A stretch of DNA of 64,000 nucleotides from Gracilaria gracilis (GCA_030374805.1 JARGSG010000243.1:124001-188000); one strand, 5' to 3'. Counted from the first letter of the stretch, positions 1 to 12,333 are shown. A program made the numbers and translations. The notes: generated from the letters alone by a model not told the origin.

Positions 1-2975
1 GGAAAACTTTAATTTCTTTGAATCAGGCTTTGATAGGTCGTGTATTGGCAGAGGATCTTTTTGATTTATCTAATGGTAAATTAATCGCAAGAGCAAATAC
101 GGAAATATCACCTGAACTAGCTGATGAGATTGTTCGTATAGGTATATCGAGTGTATTAGTGAGATCTCCTATTACATGTGATGCTGTAAAATCAGTATGC
201 CAGTTATGTTATGGATGGAATTTAGCTCATGGAAGGATTGTGGATTTAGGAGAAGCTGTTGGTATTATTGCAGCTCAGTCTATTGGTGAACCTGGAACTC
301 AATTGACTATGAGAACATTTCATACTGGTGGAGTTTTTACAGGCGAATTAGCACAGACTGTAATTAGTTCTTCTGAATGTCAAATTGAATATCCAAGCAA
401 TATTATTTTAAGTGATACACGGACTCGTCATGGTAATCATGCTTTTTTAGTTGAAAAGGATATCAAACTGAAGCTAATAGATATTCATAAAAAGCAAACG
501 AGTTTACCTTTAGTTAAAGGTTCATTGTTATTTGTACAAAATTTAGATTTTGTAAAATGTGGGCAAATTATAGCAGAGTATCCGATAACTAACAGGATTA
601 TGACAGAAAAAGCGCAAAAAGCTGTATTAGCTGATTTTTCTGGAAGTGTTTATTTAACAGATTTATCCTTAAATGAAGTTCACAATGAACAAAAGACTTT
701 TAAAAACGTTATGAAGGGGGGAGTCATATGGATTCTTTCTGGACATGTTTTTACTGTACCACATGATTCACAATTGATGATTGCTGAAAATGATTTTATA
801 TATGAAAATAATTTAATTGGAAGAACTCAATTTATAGCTCGTTATAATGGAAAAATTCGTATCTTAAAAAAGATGCATGATTCTATGAACGATATAATTA
901 TTATTACATCTTCTAAAACATATACTAATGTAGATGTTGTAACAAAATTTTATAATGGATATAAAAATTATTTTTTAGTTACTGAGGAACAAGATCAATT
1001 TGTTTTAAAAACTTTACCTAATCAATTGATTATTAATAATCAATTAATTGCTGAATTAATTACTAATCTTTATCGTACAAATACGGGAGGAATTATTAAG
1101 TATTTAGACTTATCTGTATCAGATAAGAAAATAGATGCACAGAATAAAAAAGATTATTATGATATTTTGGATGGTGGTTATGTATTATGGATAGCAGAAG
1201 AAACACATGAAATCAATAAAGATATATCTTTACTTCTAGTTAAGCATGGTCAGTTTGTAGATGAAGGAAAAGAAATTATTAAAAACATTTTTGCTAAAAG
1301 CAGTGGAATTATTGATATTATACAAAAAGATGGTATCGTTAGAGAAATTGTAATTAAACCAGGCATATTATATCCATATGCGAAACATGACAATAATAAG
1401 TCTAGAGGTTTTTTAAGACCTGGTGAAATGATTACTAATAATCTGAAAACAGATAAATTAGTATATTGGGAACATTTCTGTATTACAAATGAACAATTTA
1501 ATTTGATTAGGCCAGTAATAGTATATTCTATTCCTAATAAAACAATGCAATTTACCTATTCTCAAGATTCTTTTAATAATAGTATATGTAATTTAAAATT
1601 AGTAAAACGTATTTATTTTCGAGATGGGGAAAGAATAAAGTCTGTGTCAGGTATAAACATTATTAAAACTTATTTAATAGCTGATTTACAAAAAGAATGT
1701 TCAAATCTACAGTGTACTTTACAGTTGAATCCTGATCCTGTAAATAATTCTATATCTAGGATGAGAATGGTTACAATGGATAAATTATCTTTAAAAGATA
1801 ATAATGATATAACTGGTCTTAAAGATTTATATACAAAAACACGTTTATTAGTTCAAAATAATCAATATGTTGAAAATGGTACTATATTGGCCCAAACGGA
1901 AATATTTTCTTGTCATCAAGGGCAAGTAATTTCTATTCAAAAAAACAGATCTTCCAATCCAAGAATTTTATTGGTTACTTCAATAGATACACGAATTTTT
2001 TCTGTTAATAATAATCAAAATATTAAAGTAAGTGTAAATGATTGGGTTTATGCAGGAGATGAAATTGCTACTAATGTTGTATCATATAGTTCTGGGAGAG
2101 TTAGTTCTATTAGAGATAACCAAATAACTATACGCTTAGGACAGCCATATTTGATATCTAAGGGCTCTTTTGTACATGTTAATAATCAAGCTTTAATTCA
2201 AAGAGGAGAAAACATTGCTACCTTAATTTTTGAAAGAGCTAAAACAGGAGATATTGTGCAAGGGTTGCCAAGAATAGAAGAAGTTTTAGAAGCGCGTAAA
2301 AAGGCTGATGCAGTTTTTAATCCACACATTGTTTTAGAGTCTAAATTTCGTGAATACTTAAACCAAGGTTTAAGTTTATATGATGCAACAAGGCTAAGTT
2401 TATTAATGTTACAGTTATATTTAGTTAAAGAATTACAATTAGTTTATCAGTCTCAAGGAGTAGAAATTTCTGATAAACATATTGAAGTGATTGTAAGGCA
2501 AATGACATCTAAGGTAAAAATTGAGAATGGAGGCGATACTGATTGTTTGCCAGGTGAAATTATGGAGCTACAAAAAATAGAGTTAGTCAATGAGTCTTTA
2601 CGTTTAGCACGTAGAGACGAAGCATTATATTATCCAATTTTACTAGGTATTACCAAAGCATCACTTAATACAGAGAGCTTTATATCTGCAGCAAGTTTTC
2701 AAGAAACAACAAAAGTATTAACAGATGCAGCAATTTCAGGTAAATTAGACTGGTTAAGGGGTTTAAAAGAAAACGTAATTATAGGACGTTTAATACCTGC
2801 CGGCACAGGTTTTAATACTTACAATAATAGTTCACAGGTTAATTATAAAGATTCAAAAAACTTTCGTAAGAAAAACTTATTATCGTTTTCTAAACATTCC
2901 AAGGAGTTGAATTTTGAAGATATTATTGTTGACGATAGGAATGCTCATATGTATTTTACAAATAACGATTTATAA
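1..2975 (+). CDS. rpoC2: RNA polymerase beta'' subunit, 5' end outside window
   Basis: This is the C-terminal portion of the beta' polypeptide of the plastid-encoded, cyanobacterial-type RNA polymerase, split into rpoC1 and rpoC2 in plastids. The frame is open to the left edge of the window, so the start lies upstream; the TTG at 18 is not a start. A zinc-binding cysteine cluster (CQLCYG, near 200) is followed by the trigger-loop region with [17 protein letters not shown] and TFHTGG. The C-terminal part keeps [18 protein letters not shown] and ends with the conserved [14 protein letters not shown] and [16 protein letters not shown] blocks. Identification is secure; only the N-terminus is missing. 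Confidence 0.97.
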   Translation, partial: KTLISLNQALIGRVLAEDLFDLSNGKLIARANTEISPELADEIVRIGISSVLVRSPITCDAVKSVCQLCYGWNLAHGRIVDLGEAVGIIAAQSIGEPGTQLTMRTFHTGGVFTGELAQTVISSSECQIEYPSNIILSDTRTRHGNHAFLVEKDIKLKLIDIHKKQTSLPLVKGSLLFVQNLDFVKCGQIIAEYPITNRIMTEKAQKAVLADFSGSVYLTDLSLNEVHNEQKTFKNVMKGGVIWILSGHVFTVPHDSQLMIAENDFIYENNLIGRTQFIARYNGKIRILKKMHDSMNDIIIITSSKTYTNVDVVTKFYNGYKNYFLVTEEQDQFVLKTLPNQLIINNQLIAELITNLYRTNTGGIIKYLDLSVSDKKIDAQNKKDYYDILDGGYVLWIAEETHEINKDISLLLVKHGQFVDEGKEIIKNIFAKSSGIIDIIQKDGIVREIVIKPGILYPYAKHDNNKSRGFLRPGEMITNNLKTDKLVYWEHFCITNEQFNLIRPVIVYSIPNKTMQFTYSQDSFNNSICNLKLVKRIYFRDGERIKSVSGINIIKTYLIADLQKECSNLQCTLQLNPDPVNNSISRMRMVTMDKLSLKDNNDITGLKDLYTKTRLLVQNNQYVENGTILAQTEIFSCHQGQVISIQKNRSSNPRILLVTSIDTRIFSVNNNQNIKVSVNDWVYAGDEIATNVVSYSSGRVSSIRDNQITIRLGQPYLISKGSFVHVNNQALIQRGENIATLIFERAKTGDIVQGLPRIEEVLEARKKADAVFNPHIVLESKFREYLNQGLSLYDATRLSLLMLQLYLVKELQLVYQSQGVEISDKHIEVIVRQMTSKVKIENGGDTDCLPGEIMELQKIELVNESLRLARRDEALYYPILLGITKASLNTESFISAASFQETTKVLTDAAISGKLDWLRGLKENVIIGRLIPAGTGFNTYNNSSQVNYKDSKNFRKKNLLSFSKHSKELNFEDIIVDDRNAHMYFTNNDL

Positions 2976-3108
2976 TTATTTACTTACTTCAAATATTGCT
3001 AACAATATAGTTTTGATTTAAATCATTGTGTTATTATGGTTTACATATTAATATAAAGTCTGTTTTATTGTTTTCTTTAATTTTATCTATATAATTATTT
3101 AAAAAGTT

Positions 3109-3816
3109 ATGTCAATTATTTCATTGAGTGAGTTATTAGAAGCTGGTGCTCATTTTGGACATCAGTCTAGAAGATGGAATCCTAAAATGTTTCCATATAT
3201 TTATACTGAAAGAAATGGTATACATATTATAGATTTAGTGCAAACAGCTCAGTTATTAACAGAAGCATGTAGATTTATTCGTGATGCTTCTCGAGATGGT
3301 AAAAAATTTTTATTTTTAGGGACTAAGAGACAAGCTGCGGGAGTAATTGCAGAACAAGCTATACGTTCTAATTCTTATTATATTAATCAAAGATGGTTAG
3401 GTGGTATATTAACTAATTGGATGACAATTAAATCAAGAGTTGATCGTTTACAAAAATTAGAAACAGAAGAAGACTCTGGCATAATTGATATATTACCTAA
3501 GAAAGAAGCCTCTATTCATCGGAAGGAATTAGAGAAGTTAAGAAAAAATTTAAATGGCATTAAGAATATGACTAAATTACCTGACTTTGTGATAGTTGTA
3601 GATCAGAAGCGTGAAACAACTGCGATTCAGGAATGTATTAAATTAGGGATACCTACTATTTGTATACTAGATACGAATTGTAATCCAGAAATTGTAGATA
3701 TTCCAATACCAGCTAATGATGATGCTATCAGATCTATTAAATTAATTATAGGCAAAATAGCTGATTCCATAATTGAAGGTGCTAGTTCTAATGTAGAAAA
3801 TCAGACTGCAAGATGA
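3109..3816 (+). CDS. rps2: 30S ribosomal protein S2
   Basis: Small-subunit ribosomal protein S2, 235 residues, the normal length for the family. The N-terminus carries [19 protein letters not shown] and the middle carries [11 protein letters not shown], both hallmarks of S2. The C-terminal half has [12 protein letters not shown] and [26 protein letters not shown]. It lies 133 bases after rpoC2 and just before tsf; rpoC2-rps2-tsf-atpI is the usual order in red algal plastids and suggests one long transcript. The ATG start gives the canonical N-terminus. Confidence 0.97.
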   Translation: MSIISLSELLEAGAHFGHQSRRWNPKMFPYIYTERNGIHIIDLVQTAQLLTEACRFIRDASRDGKKFLFLGTKRQAAGVIAEQAIRSNSYYINQRWLGGILTNWMTIKSRVDRLQKLETEEDSGIIDILPKKEASIHRKELEKLRKNLNGIKNMTKLPDFVIVVDQKRETTAIQECIKLGIPTICILDTNCNPEIVDIPIPANDDAIRSIKLIIGKIADSIIEGASSNVENQTAR

Positions 3817-3864
3817 AATTTACATTATGATTATATATAATAATTGAATAAGGATAAATATGCA

Positions 3865-4482
3865 ATGAACATACAGATTTCTCCGCATTCTGTTAAAGAA
3901 TTACGTATAAAAACAGGTGCTGGCATGATGGACTGTAAAAAAGCTCTTCAAGCAGCTGACGGAGATATGGAAATAGCTGTAGAGAATTTACGTAAAAAAG
4001 GATTAGCATCAGCTGATAAGAAATCAACAAGATTAGCAACAGAAGGTATCATAGATAGCTATATTCATATCGGTTCAAGAATGGGTGTGTTAGTTGAATT
4101 AAATTGCGAAACAGATTTTGTTGCCAGGCGTATTGAATTTAAAAAGTTAGCTAAGAATTTAGCTATGCAAGTTGCTGCTTGTCAAACTGTGTTTTATGTA
4201 TCGATTGATAATATACCTCAGAATATTATTGATCGTGAAATTAGAATCGAGTCAGAAAAAGAAGATATTATAAATAAACCTCCTGAAATTAAAAATCAAA
4301 TTATTAAAGCAAGAATAGATAAAAGGTTAGAAGAAATGTGTTTAATGCACCAACCTTTTATAAAAGATCAAAAAATTTTAATTGAAGATCTAGTTAAACA
4401 GCATATAGCTTTACTTGGAGAAAATATAAAAGTAAGACGTTTTCAAAGATTTGTATTAGGTGAAAAACTAGACTTAAGCTGA
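3865..4482 (+). CDS. tsf: translation elongation factor Ts
   Basis: EF-Ts is the guanine-nucleotide exchange factor for EF-Tu in plastid translation. The N-terminal UBA-like domain shows [19 protein letters not shown], which contacts EF-Tu, followed by [12 protein letters not shown]. The core keeps [13 protein letters not shown]. The frame is open back to a TTG at 3844, but the ATG at 3865 ([14 protein letters not shown]) fits the family start better and gives 205 residues. It sits 48 bases after rps2, as in bacteria. Confidence 0.95.
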   Translation: MNIQISPHSVKELRIKTGAGMMDCKKALQAADGDMEIAVENLRKKGLASADKKSTRLATEGIIDSYIHIGSRMGVLVELNCETDFVARRIEFKKLAKNLAMQVAACQTVFYVSIDNIPQNIIDREIRIESEKEDIINKPPEIKNQIIKARIDKRLEEMCLMHQPFIKDQKILIEDLVKQHIALLGENIKVRRFQRFVLGEKLDLS

Positions 4483-4651
4483 ATTATCAATATGTTAATA
4501 TTAAAACATCTTTAAAATTTAAAAATAAAGTTAAATAATTACTATATCAATATATAATTAATTATAACAGTGTTTTTATTTTAAAAGATACTTGAAATAA
4601 AAACCTAATATATTCAAATTATGTATACCACTTATTAAAATTATAATTTTT

Positions 4652-5398
4652 ATGGATTATACAAAATTAGCAGAAATTTCTTCATTTGCTACATTATCTG
4701 CAGTTGAAGTAGGTAAACATTTATATTGGACAATAGGTAGTTATAAAGTACATGGGCAAGTTTTTATAGTTTCGTGGTTGGTAATAGCGGTATTAATGGC
4801 AGTTGCTTTTATAGGAACTAGAAAGCTTAATAAAATGCCTGGAAAATGGCAGAATTTTATGGAATTCATACTTGAATTTTTGCAAGATATAGCAAAGAAT
4901 CAAATAGGAGAGCATGAATATCGTTCGTGGGTTCCATATATTGCAACCATTTTTTTATTTATTTTGGGCAGTAATTGGGCTGGTGCTTTAATTCCTTGGA
5001 AATTAATTCATTTACCAGAAGGTGAATTGGCAGCACCAACTAATGATATTAACACAACTGTTGCTCTTTCTTTATTAACTTCAATAGCATACTTTTATGC
5101 TGGTCTAACGAAAAATGGCCTAGGGTACTTTATGCGCTATATCGAACCAACACCTGTATTATTACCAATTAACATTTTGGAAGATTTTACCAAACCTTTG
5201 TCTCTTAGTTTTCGATTGTTTGGTAATATTTTAGCTGATGAGCTTGTAGTATCGGTATTTACGTTACTGGTTCCAATTTTAGTGCCATTACCTGTTATGA
5301 TTTTAGGATTGTTTGCTAGTTCCATTCAAGCATTAATTTTTTCTACTTTATCTGCTGCTTATATAGGTGAAGCCATGGAAGGGCATGGTGATCATTAA
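4652..5398 (+). CDS. atpI: ATP synthase CF0 subunit a
   Basis: Subunit a (IV) of the thylakoid ATP synthase forms the proton half-channels next to the c-ring. The 248-residue protein has several membrane helices; the conserved segment [14 protein letters not shown] includes the essential arginine, and [21 protein letters not shown] is near the end. It opens the operon atpI-atpH-atpG-atpF-atpD-atpA, all on the plus strand and in the cyanobacterial order. The ATG at 4652 is preceded by an AT-rich leader of about 170 bases with no other gene in it. Confidence 0.97.
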   Translation: MDYTKLAEISSFATLSAVEVGKHLYWTIGSYKVHGQVFIVSWLVIAVLMAVAFIGTRKLNKMPGKWQNFMEFILEFLQDIAKNQIGEHEYRSWVPYIATIFLFILGSNWAGALIPWKLIHLPEGELAAPTNDINTTVALSLLTSIAYFYAGLTKNGLGYFMRYIEPTPVLLPINILEDFTKPLSLSFRLFGNILADELVVSVFTLLVPILVPLPVMILGLFASSIQALIFSTLSAAYIGEAMEGHGDH

Positions 5399-5462
5399 AT
5401 TCAATATATTAATTTAATATATTCAATAGTCACTTTAATATAGATTATTCGAAATCTGTTAA

Positions 5463-5744
<282 letters not shown>

Positions 5745-5873
5745 ATTAGTTATTTACGCTTAGTTTTTATATTTCTATCATTAATTTTAGAATAAGAAGC
5801 TAAGCGTTTTATCAAGTTGTAATTATGAAATTTGTGTTTACAATATAAATCTAAAATCAATATAAACAAGCAA

Positions 5874-6350
5874 ATGATGGATTTTTCCTTTTTATTATTT
5901 CAAGTATTAAGTGAAGGTACTGAAGGAGGGTTGTTTGATTTTAATGCAACTTTACCTTTGATGGCATTGCAGTTTTTTGCTTTAACTATTGCATTAAATT
6001 TTATTTTCTATAAGCCAGTTAGCAATATACTTGATGAACGTGATGAATATATTCGTAATAGTTTAACTACAGCTTCTGCTTCTCTGGTAAGAGCTGATGA
6101 GTTGACAAAGCAATACGAGCACCAGCTAGCAGAATCTAGAAAGAAAGCTCAAGATATTATCAAAGTTGCTCAGGAGGAGGCACAAGAAATGGTATCTGTA
6201 AAAATAAAAGAAGCTCAGCTTGATGCAGAAAAATTAATATCTGAAGCTTATGATCAGTTAAGTGTTCAAAAAGAGAGAGCCTTAAAAACTCTGGAAACAC
6301 AAGTTGATACTTTAAGTGATATGATTAAACTGAAGTTATTAAATGACTAG
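5874..6350 (+). CDS. atpG: ATP synthase CF0 subunit b' (II)
   Basis: This is the b'-type peripheral stalk subunit, paired with atpF. One N-terminal membrane helix (PLMALQFFALTIALNFIFYKP) is followed by a long charged coiled coil, as expected for the stator stalk. The frame is open back to a TTG at 5832, but the two ATG codons at 5874 and 5877 give the normal MMDFSFLLF start; either is possible. In the operon it sits between atpH and atpF. Confidence 0.93.
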   Translation: MMDFSFLLFQVLSEGTEGGLFDFNATLPLMALQFFALTIALNFIFYKPVSNILDERDEYIRNSLTTASASLVRADELTKQYEHQLAESRKKAQDIIKVAQEEAQEMVSVKIKEAQLDAEKLISEAYDQLSVQKERALKTLETQVDTLSDMIKLKLLND

Positions 6351-6426
6351 TAAATTAGTAAATATAATAACTATAAAATTTTGTTGCTATGTTAAATAAT
6401 TTGTAATATTGGGATATATAGATAAA

Positions 6427-6978
6427 ATGGAAAGTTTTATGCAACTCTTTAATATAATTGCAAATTTTGATGCAAATGTTCACTCAGGTATTAGTTTTAA
6501 TACAGATTTTTTAGAAGCTAATGTAATTAATATTCTATTATTACTATCGGGTCTCATATATGTATTAAAAGAGTTTTTAGGTTCTATTCTTGTTACCAGG
6601 CAAGAAAAAGTTTTACTTGCCATACAAGAATCGGAAGAGCGTTTACAGCAAGCTAATTTAAGATTGGTTGAGTCCGAGAAGCAATTAGCTCAAACACAGG
6701 TAGTCATTGCTCAAATTATAAAAGAGGCTGAATTAACAGCTCAAAAAGTGAGGCAATCTATATTAGATCAAGGAAAAATGGATATCGATAAGTTAATATA
6801 CGCTAGTAAATTAAGTATTGCAACCGCTGAGATTCAAATTAAGCAACAAATTCAGTGTCAAATTACTTCTTTAGCTATAAAAAGGGTTACTATTCAGTTA
6901 CAAAATCAAATTAATCCTGCTCTTCAAGCTAAAATTATCGATAATAATATTGCTCAATTGGGGGGCATCTATGAGTAG
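6427..6978 (+). CDS. atpF: ATP synthase CF0 subunit b (I)
   Basis: This is the b-type stator stalk subunit: a membrane helix near the N-terminus (VINILLLLSGLIYVLKEFLG) is followed by a coiled-coil stretch with RQEKVLLAIQESEERLQQA. The frame extends back to a TTG at 6409, but ATG at 6427 is the better start (MESFMQLF). No intron is present, unlike in land plants. The stop codon overlaps the atpD start: the bases ATGAGTAG at 6971-6978 hold the atpD ATG and the atpF TAG, so the two are probably translationally coupled. Confidence 0.94.
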   Translation: MESFMQLFNIIANFDANVHSGISFNTDFLEANVINILLLLSGLIYVLKEFLGSILVTRQEKVLLAIQESEERLQQANLRLVESEKQLAQTQVVIAQIIKEAELTAQKVRQSILDQGKMDIDKLIYASKLSIATAEIQIKQQIQCQITSLAIKRVTIQLQNQINPALQAKIIDNNIAQLGGIYE

Positions 6979-7540
6979 TCAAGGATTTATGTCTAAGGTT
7001 GCTATGCCTTATGCAGAAGCTCTTATAGAATCAGCAGATGATGCTTCTATACTAGATCAGGTTAATCAGGATTTATCTCTGATATCTGATATATTAAAAG
7101 AATCAAAAGAACTAAAAATATTTTTTGATAATCCTTTGATTACAATAGAAGTCAAAAAAAATGTTGTAAATGAACTGTTTACGAATCAAGTGCATAGTCT
7201 TGTTATTAGATTTTTGCTTGTTCTTATAGATAGGCGTAGAATTACATTATTAGATACTATTATCAGTAAGTATTTAGAATTAGTATATCAATTGCAATCG
7301 ATAGTAGTAGCAGAAATACTAACACCTATTATTTTAACTGATGCACAGCAAAGTGCATTAATAAATAAAATAAGAGATATAACTAATAGTAAAATAGTAA
7401 AACTTGTAATTAAAATAGAGCCAATATTGATAGCTGGTTTTATTATAAAGATAGGATCTAAGACAATTGACACAAGTTTACATGGAAGATTAAAGCATAT
7501 AAGTGCTTATTTGAATTCAGCTTCAAATGTAAGTATTTAA
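6971..7540 (+). CDS. atpD: ATP synthase CF1 delta subunit
   Basis: The delta subunit connects the stator stalk to the top of the F1 head. The 189-residue protein shows KVAMPYAEALIESA at the N-terminus and the family pattern FFDNPLITIEVKKNVVNELF. The frame is open further upstream, but the ATG at 6971 follows a run of G at 6960-6965 that can act as a ribosome-binding site, and it overlaps the end of atpF by 8 bases. In plants this gene is nuclear; keeping it in the plastid is typical of red algae. Confidence 0.95.
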   Translation: MSSQGFMSKVAMPYAEALIESADDASILDQVNQDLSLISDILKESKELKIFFDNPLITIEVKKNVVNELFTNQVHSLVIRFLLVLIDRRRITLLDTIISKYLELVYQLQSIVVAEILTPIILTDAQQSALINKIRDITNSKIVKLVIKIEPILIAGFIIKIGSKTIDTSLHGRLKHISAYLNSASNVSI

Positions 7541-7579
7541 AATAAGATCTATAATAAATAATAATTTCATAACTTTAAT

Positions 7580-9091
7580 ATGTTAAATATCAGACCAGAT
7601 GAAATAAGCAATGTCATACGTCAACAAATTGATAAGTATGAGCAAGAAGTTCAAGTAGCTAATATAGGTAATGTACTACAAGTTGGAGATGGTATTGCGA
7701 GAGTATATGGACTAGATGAAGCCATGGCTGGAGAGTTGCTTGAGTTTGAAGATCAAACTATTGGTATTGCTCTCAATTTAGAGAGTGATAATGTTGGCGT
7801 GGTTTTAATGGGCGATGGTAGAAATATATTAGAAGGTAGTTCTGTAAAAGCTACTGGTAAAATTGCTCAAATACCTGTTGGTGATTCTTTCTTAGGTAGA
7901 GTCGTAGATCCATTAGCACGACCAATTGATGCAAAAGGCTTACCTAATTCTTCAGAAACAAGATTAATTGAATCTTATGCTCCAGGTATTATTGATAGAC
8001 AATCAGTTTGTGAACCTTTGCAGACAGGTATTACAGCAATTGATTCGATGATTCCTATAGGTAGAGGGCAAAGAGAATTAATTATTGGCGATAGACAAAC
8101 AGGCAAAACAGCAGTAGCATTAGATACGATTATTAATCAAAAAGGTCAAGATGTTATCTGTATTTATGTTGCTATTGGTCAAAAAGCTTCATCAGTTGCT
8201 CAAGTTGTATCTACTTTGCAAGATAAAGGTGCTTTAGAGTATACAATAGTTGTGGCATCTAATGCAGATGATCCAGCCACATTACAATATATTGCTCCTT
8301 ACACAGGTGCAGCATTGGCGGAATATTTCATGTATAAAGGTAAAGCAACTTTAGTAGTATATGATGATTTAACTAAACAAGCACAAGCTTATCGTCAAAT
8401 GTCTTTATTATTACGTAGACCTCCTGGACGAGAGGCTTATCCTGGAGATGTCTTCTATTTACATTCTCGACTATTAGAAAGAGCTGCCAAGCTCAATAAT
8501 GAATTAGGTGGAGGGAGCATGACTGCTTTACCTATTATTGAAACACAAGCTGGCGATGTTTCTGCTTATATTCCAACAAATGTTATTTCTATTACAGATG
8601 GTCAAATTTTCCTCTCTGGAGATTTATTCAACTCAGGTATTCGACCAGCTATTAATGTTGGAATTTCTGTTTCTCGTGTAGGTTCAGCTGCTCAAATTAA
8701 AGCTATGAAACAAGTTGCAGGTAAATTAAAGTTAGAATTAGCTCAATTTGCTGAATTAGAAGCTTTTTCGCAGTTTGCTTCTGATTTAGATAAAGCAACA
8801 CAAAATCAATTGTCTCGTGGACAGCGTTTAAGAGAAATTTTAAAGCAAGCACAAAATTCTCCTATTCCTGTAGAGGAACAAACAGCTATTATATATACTG
8901 GTATTAATGGCTATTTAGATGATGTCGAGTTATCACAGATTAAAGATTTTGTTCAAGCTTTAAGAGAAGACTTACGCAACTCAAAACCTGAATTTGGAGA
9001 AAGCATACGCATTACGAAAAAATTAAGTGAAGAATCAGAAGAATTATTAAAACAATCCATTGAAGATGTAAAACAAGCTTTTTCAGTCTAG
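7580..9091 (+). CDS. atpA: ATP synthase CF1 alpha subunit
   Basis: The non-catalytic nucleotide-binding alpha subunit of the F1 head, 503 residues, full length. The P-loop GDRQTGKT is at about residues 170-177, and the alpha-subunit signature [17 protein letters not shown] is in the C-terminal half. It ends the atp operon on the plus strand. A perfect inverted repeat follows at 9117-9155 and probably ends the transcript. Confidence 0.98.
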   Translation: MLNIRPDEISNVIRQQIDKYEQEVQVANIGNVLQVGDGIARVYGLDEAMAGELLEFEDQTIGIALNLESDNVGVVLMGDGRNILEGSSVKATGKIAQIPVGDSFLGRVVDPLARPIDAKGLPNSSETRLIESYAPGIIDRQSVCEPLQTGITAIDSMIPIGRGQRELIIGDRQTGKTAVALDTIINQKGQDVICIYVAIGQKASSVAQVVSTLQDKGALEYTIVVASNADDPATLQYIAPYTGAALAEYFMYKGKATLVVYDDLTKQAQAYRQMSLLLRRPPGREAYPGDVFYLHSRLLERAAKLNNELGGGSMTALPIIETQAGDVSAYIPTNVISITDGQIFLSGDLFNSGIRPAINVGISVSRVGSAAQIKAMKQVAGKLKLELAQFAELEAFSQFASDLDKATQNQLSRGQRLREILKQAQNSPIPVEEQTAIIYTGINGYLDDVELSQIKDFVQALREDLRNSKPEFGESIRITKKLSEESEELLKQSIEDVKQAFSV

Positions 9092-9116
9092 TTTTAATTA
9101 GAAAAACCAAAAAAAT

Positions 9117-9155
9117 AATTAGGATATTTTGGTATGATTATAAAATATCCTAATT
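9117..9155. terminator. stem-loop between atpA and sufC
   Basis: A perfect 14-base inverted repeat (9117-9130 and 9142-9155, AATTAGGATATTTT and its complement) with an 11-base loop lies between the convergent genes atpA (+) and sufC (-). It can form on either transcript and so may serve as a two-way terminator or 3'-end stabiliser. Both arms are AT-rich and no long T tail follows, so stabilisation is as likely as termination. Confidence 0.6.
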
Positions 9156-9224
9156 TAATTTTGAGCTATATTTAGCATTTGCGATCGATAAATAATATAA
9201 ATCCTATATTTTTTCGTTTATATT

Positions 9225-9995
9225 TTATTCATTATTTATATTGTTGATATATTCATAGCCATATTGTTCTAATTTATGAGCTATATCTGAATATCCTGTA
9301 TATACTATCTTTCCTTTATCCATGACATGAATGTAATCAGGAATAATATAATCTAATAATCTTTGATAATGTGTAATTATTAGAATTGCATTATATTTGT
9401 TTTTGAATTCATTAATTTGTGTTGCAATAGCTTTAAGTGCATCTATATCCAGTCCTGAATCAATTTCATCTAATATTGCTAGCTTACTATTTAGTAAATT
9501 CATTTGTAAAATTTCATTTTTTTTCTTCTCTCCACCTGAAAATCCTTCATTAACATTTCTAGTTAAAAAGTTTGACTGCATCTGTATGGTTTGACTTTTT
9601 GAACTAATTAATTCGAAAAAAGATAAAGGATCTAATTCTTCACTTTGATTAGCTTTTCTATTAGAGTTATATGCTAATCTTAAAAAATCTATATTGTTTA
9701 CACCTGGGATTTCTACTGGATATTGAAATGCAAGAAAAATTCCTTTATGCGATCTTCTAGTCGCTTCTTCATCAGTTATATCTTGTTGATTTAATAAAAT
9801 TTTACCTTCTACAATATCATATTTAGGATGTCCAGCTATAACTTTTGCTAATGTACTTTTACCTGATCCATTTTTTCCCATTATTGCATGTATTTCTCCT
9901 TTATTTATGGATAAATTAATGCCCTTTAAAAGCTTAACTTTTTTGTTAATGGTAACTTGTAAATTTTCAATTTTTAATATATTTTGATTATTCAT
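9225..9995 (-). CDS. sufC: SufC, Fe-S cluster assembly ATPase
   Basis: SufC (older name ycf16) is the ABC-type ATPase that drives the SufBCD scaffold in plastid Fe-S cluster assembly. The Walker A motif GKNGSGKST is at residues 40-48, the signature [12 protein letters not shown] follows, and the Walker B region is [12 protein letters not shown] with the D-loop. No membrane segments are present, in line with a soluble stromal ATPase. It lies 15 bases downstream of sufB on the same strand, so the two are surely co-transcribed. Confidence 0.96.
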   Translation of the reverse strand: MNNQNILKIENLQVTINKKVKLLKGINLSINKGEIHAIMGKNGSGKSTLAKVIAGHPKYDIVEGKILLNQQDITDEEATRRSHKGIFLAFQYPVEIPGVNNIDFLRLAYNSNRKANQSEELDPLSFFELISSKSQTIQMQSNFLTRNVNEGFSGGEKKKNEILQMNLLNSKLAILDEIDSGLDIDALKAIATQINEFKNKYNAILIITHYQRLLDYIIPDYIHVMDKGKIVYTGYSDIAHKLEQYGYEYINNINNE

Positions 9996-10010
9996 TTTCC
10001 GTATTTGATT

Positions 10011-11441
10011 TTATCCAATAGTTCCTTCTAACTTAAGGTTTAACAGTTTATCTGCCTCCATTGCAAATTCCATAGGTAGCTCTTGCAATACTTCCTTACA
10101 AAAACCGCTAATCATTAAACTAATTGCTTCTTCAAGTTCAATTCCTCTTTGTAAAAAGTAAAATATTTGTTCCTCTCCAATTTTTGAAGTTGAAGCCTCA
10201 TGCTCTATTTTTGCTGAAGGATTTCTAACCTGAATATAAGGGAATGTATTAGCTTGCGAAAATTTTCCTAATAATAGAGAATCACATTGAGAATAATTAC
10301 GTGCATAATTAGCTTTAGGACCTATTTTCACTAATCCTCTATAGCTGTTAATTGAATTGCCTGCAGAGATGCCTTTAGATATAATTTTACTTTTTGTATT
10401 AACTCCAATATGGATCATTTTACTTCCTGTATCTGCTTGCTGGTAATTGTTAGTTAAAGCTATTGAAGAGAATTCTCCAATAGTACCATTCCCTGTTAAA
10501 ATACAGCTAGGATATTTCCAGGTAATAGCAGAGCCTGTTTCTATCTGTGTCCATGAAATCTTAGAATTATCTCCTGAGCATAATCCTCGTTTAGTTACAA
10601 AATTATAAATACCTCCTTCTCCTTTTGAATTTCCTGAATACCAATTTTGTACAGTTGAATATTTGATTGTAGCATTTTCAAGAGCTATTAATTCTACAAC
10701 AGCTGCATGTAGTTGATTATTGCTAAACTGTGGTGCTGTACATCCTTCAAGATAACTCACATAACTGTTTTTATCAGCTATGATAAGTGTTCTTTCGAAT
10801 TGTCCTGCCTCTTTATTATTAATTCTGAAATATGTAGAAAGTTCTAATGGGCAATGTGTATTTGGAGGAATATAGCAAAAAGAACCATCACTAAATACAG
10901 CAGAATTTAATGCAGCAAAGTAATTATCACCAATTGGAACGACAGATCCTAAGTATTTTTTAATTAAATTTGGATATTTATAGATAGCTTCAGTGATAGA
11001 ACAAAAAATAACACCAACTTCAGCAAGCTCTTTTTGGAAAGTTGTAGCTATAGATGTACTATCAAATACAGCATCAATAGCAACATTAGTTAATCTTTTT
11101 TGCTCATTTAAGGGAATTCCTAGTTTGTTAAATGTCTCTAATATTTCTGGATCAACTTCATCTAAATTTTGGAGATTTTTTTTATACTTAGGTGTAGAAT
11201 AATAAGTGATTTTATCATATTCTATTTTTTTATATTTGAGTTGTCCCCATTCAGGTTCATTCATTTTTTTCCATTTTTTATAAGCATTGAGACGAAAATT
11301 TTTTAAATACATAGGCTCATTTTTCTTTACTGATATCGTTTTAACAATATCTTCATTTAAACCAGGTGGTAAACTATCGGATTCAACATTTGTATAAAAT
11401 CCATATTTATATGGTTGATTTATGAAATTATTTATGGTCAT
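10011..11441 (-). CDS. sufB: SufB, Fe-S cluster scaffold
   Basis: SufB (ycf24) is the scaffold of the plastid SUF pathway, which supplies Fe-S clusters to PSI, ferredoxin, glutamate synthase and FTR, several of which are encoded in this same window. The 476-residue protein has the family features [17 protein letters not shown], the SYLEGCTAP segment with a conserved cysteine, and the C-terminal [21 protein letters not shown]. The ATG at 11441 gives the full-length form. It is the first gene of a sufB-sufC unit. Confidence 0.96.
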   Translation of the reverse strand: MTINNFINQPYKYGFYTNVESDSLPPGLNEDIVKTISVKKNEPMYLKNFRLNAYKKWKKMNEPEWGQLKYKKIEYDKITYYSTPKYKKNLQNLDEVDPEILETFNKLGIPLNEQKRLTNVAIDAVFDSTSIATTFQKELAEVGVIFCSITEAIYKYPNLIKKYLGSVVPIGDNYFAALNSAVFSDGSFCYIPPNTHCPLELSTYFRINNKEAGQFERTLIIADKNSYVSYLEGCTAPQFSNNQLHAAVVELIALENATIKYSTVQNWYSGNSKGEGGIYNFVTKRGLCSGDNSKISWTQIETGSAITWKYPSCILTGNGTIGEFSSIALTNNYQQADTGSKMIHIGVNTKSKIISKGISAGNSINSYRGLVKIGPKANYARNYSQCDSLLLGKFSQANTFPYIQVRNPSAKIEHEASTSKIGEEQIFYFLQRGIELEEAISLMISGFCKEVLQELPMEFAMEADKLLNLKLEGTIG

Positions 11442-11544
11442 ATTATGATCTAAGTTGTTTATTTGTCCTAAAATATTTATAGTTAATATGAATTTTAATT
11501 TTTATTATATATATTTACATATCTTTCAAGTCAATTTTTCTGTA

Positions 11545-12270
11545 TTATTCGTAAATGTCAGTAATATATAGCAAATTTTTGTTTAATTCTCTAGCATATA
11601 ATACAGTAGATATTCTATAAATATCATTATGTAAATCTTGAATAAATTTGAATATCAAGTAAATAGAGTATTTAGATTTGAAGAATATAGTAATTTTTTT
11701 TATTCTTATACTAAGTAGTATATGTTTTATTTTTATGACAATACTTTCTAGTACTTGTGCAGCAAAAATAGAAATAAAAATAATTTTGTTTACTGTATTA
11801 TTTTCATTCTGTTGAAATAACTTAAGAAAAGAAAATATTATATCTTCATATGTTGTTGTCATAAATATTATATTAACAGTAAAGAAATAATGCATAAGTA
11901 TTAGCACTGTTCTGAAGTATAATATATATTTATTGTATATATATATCAATATGTGATGAATATGTGATAGTGTTATTATACAAATATTAAATTGGAATTT
12001 AGTTGAGAAAAATATTATATAGCCTAAAATTAATAATATATAAAGGATATAAAATAGAATTTTTGCATAATTATTATTTATTTTCTTAAAGTGTAAAAAA
12101 AACATGCAATATATACATAAACTAATACTAATATATTTAGAATGAATATATGATATAAAACATAAGTATATAAATAAAGGATAAGTTTTATAATGTGGCT
12201 TTAACTTATGTACCCAAGTTTTAGGAGAGTAAATATATCGATTAAGTAAAGAGTTTTCTATTAAGTTCAT
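11545..12270 (-). CDS. multi-pass membrane protein, EcfT/CbiQ-like
   Basis: A 241-residue, very hydrophobic protein with about five membrane segments, rich in Ile, Tyr, Phe and Lys. The start (SPKTWVHKLKPHYK) resembles the short pre-helix segment of EcfT/CbiQ, the transmembrane component of energy-coupling-factor transporters. In the C-terminal half FMTTTYEDIIFSFLKL, AAQVLESIVIKIKHILLSIR and the terminal VLYAREL look like the Thr-Thr-Ser segment and the Ala-Arg coupling helices of that family. This is inference from pattern only. It lies 103 bases upstream of sufB on the same strand. Its ATPase partner is not in the window apart from SufC, which is unlikely to serve it. It may be a gene with a ycf number in other red algae, but I am not sure which. 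Confidence 0.55.
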   Translation of the reverse strand: MNLIENSLLNRYIYSPKTWVHKLKPHYKTYPLFIYLCFISYIHSKYISISLCIYCMFFLHFKKINNNYAKILFYILYILLILGYIIFFSTKFQFNICIITLSHIHHILIYIYNKYILYFRTVLILMHYFFTVNIIFMTTTYEDIIFSFLKLFQQNENNTVNKIIFISIFAAQVLESIVIKIKHILLSIRIKKITIFFKSKYSIYLIFKFIQDLHNDIYRISTVLYARELNKNLLYITDIYE

Positions 12271-12333
12271 ATAAGTTTATATTAGTGGATATAAATGATT
12301 TTTAATTTTATAATACCTAGATGTATAATATTA

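Noticed and set aside
9225..9995. SufC as the ATPase of the nearby EcfT-like protein
   Set aside because: Sequence and pairing with sufB show the SUF Fe-S role; closeness alone does not make it an ECF ATPase.
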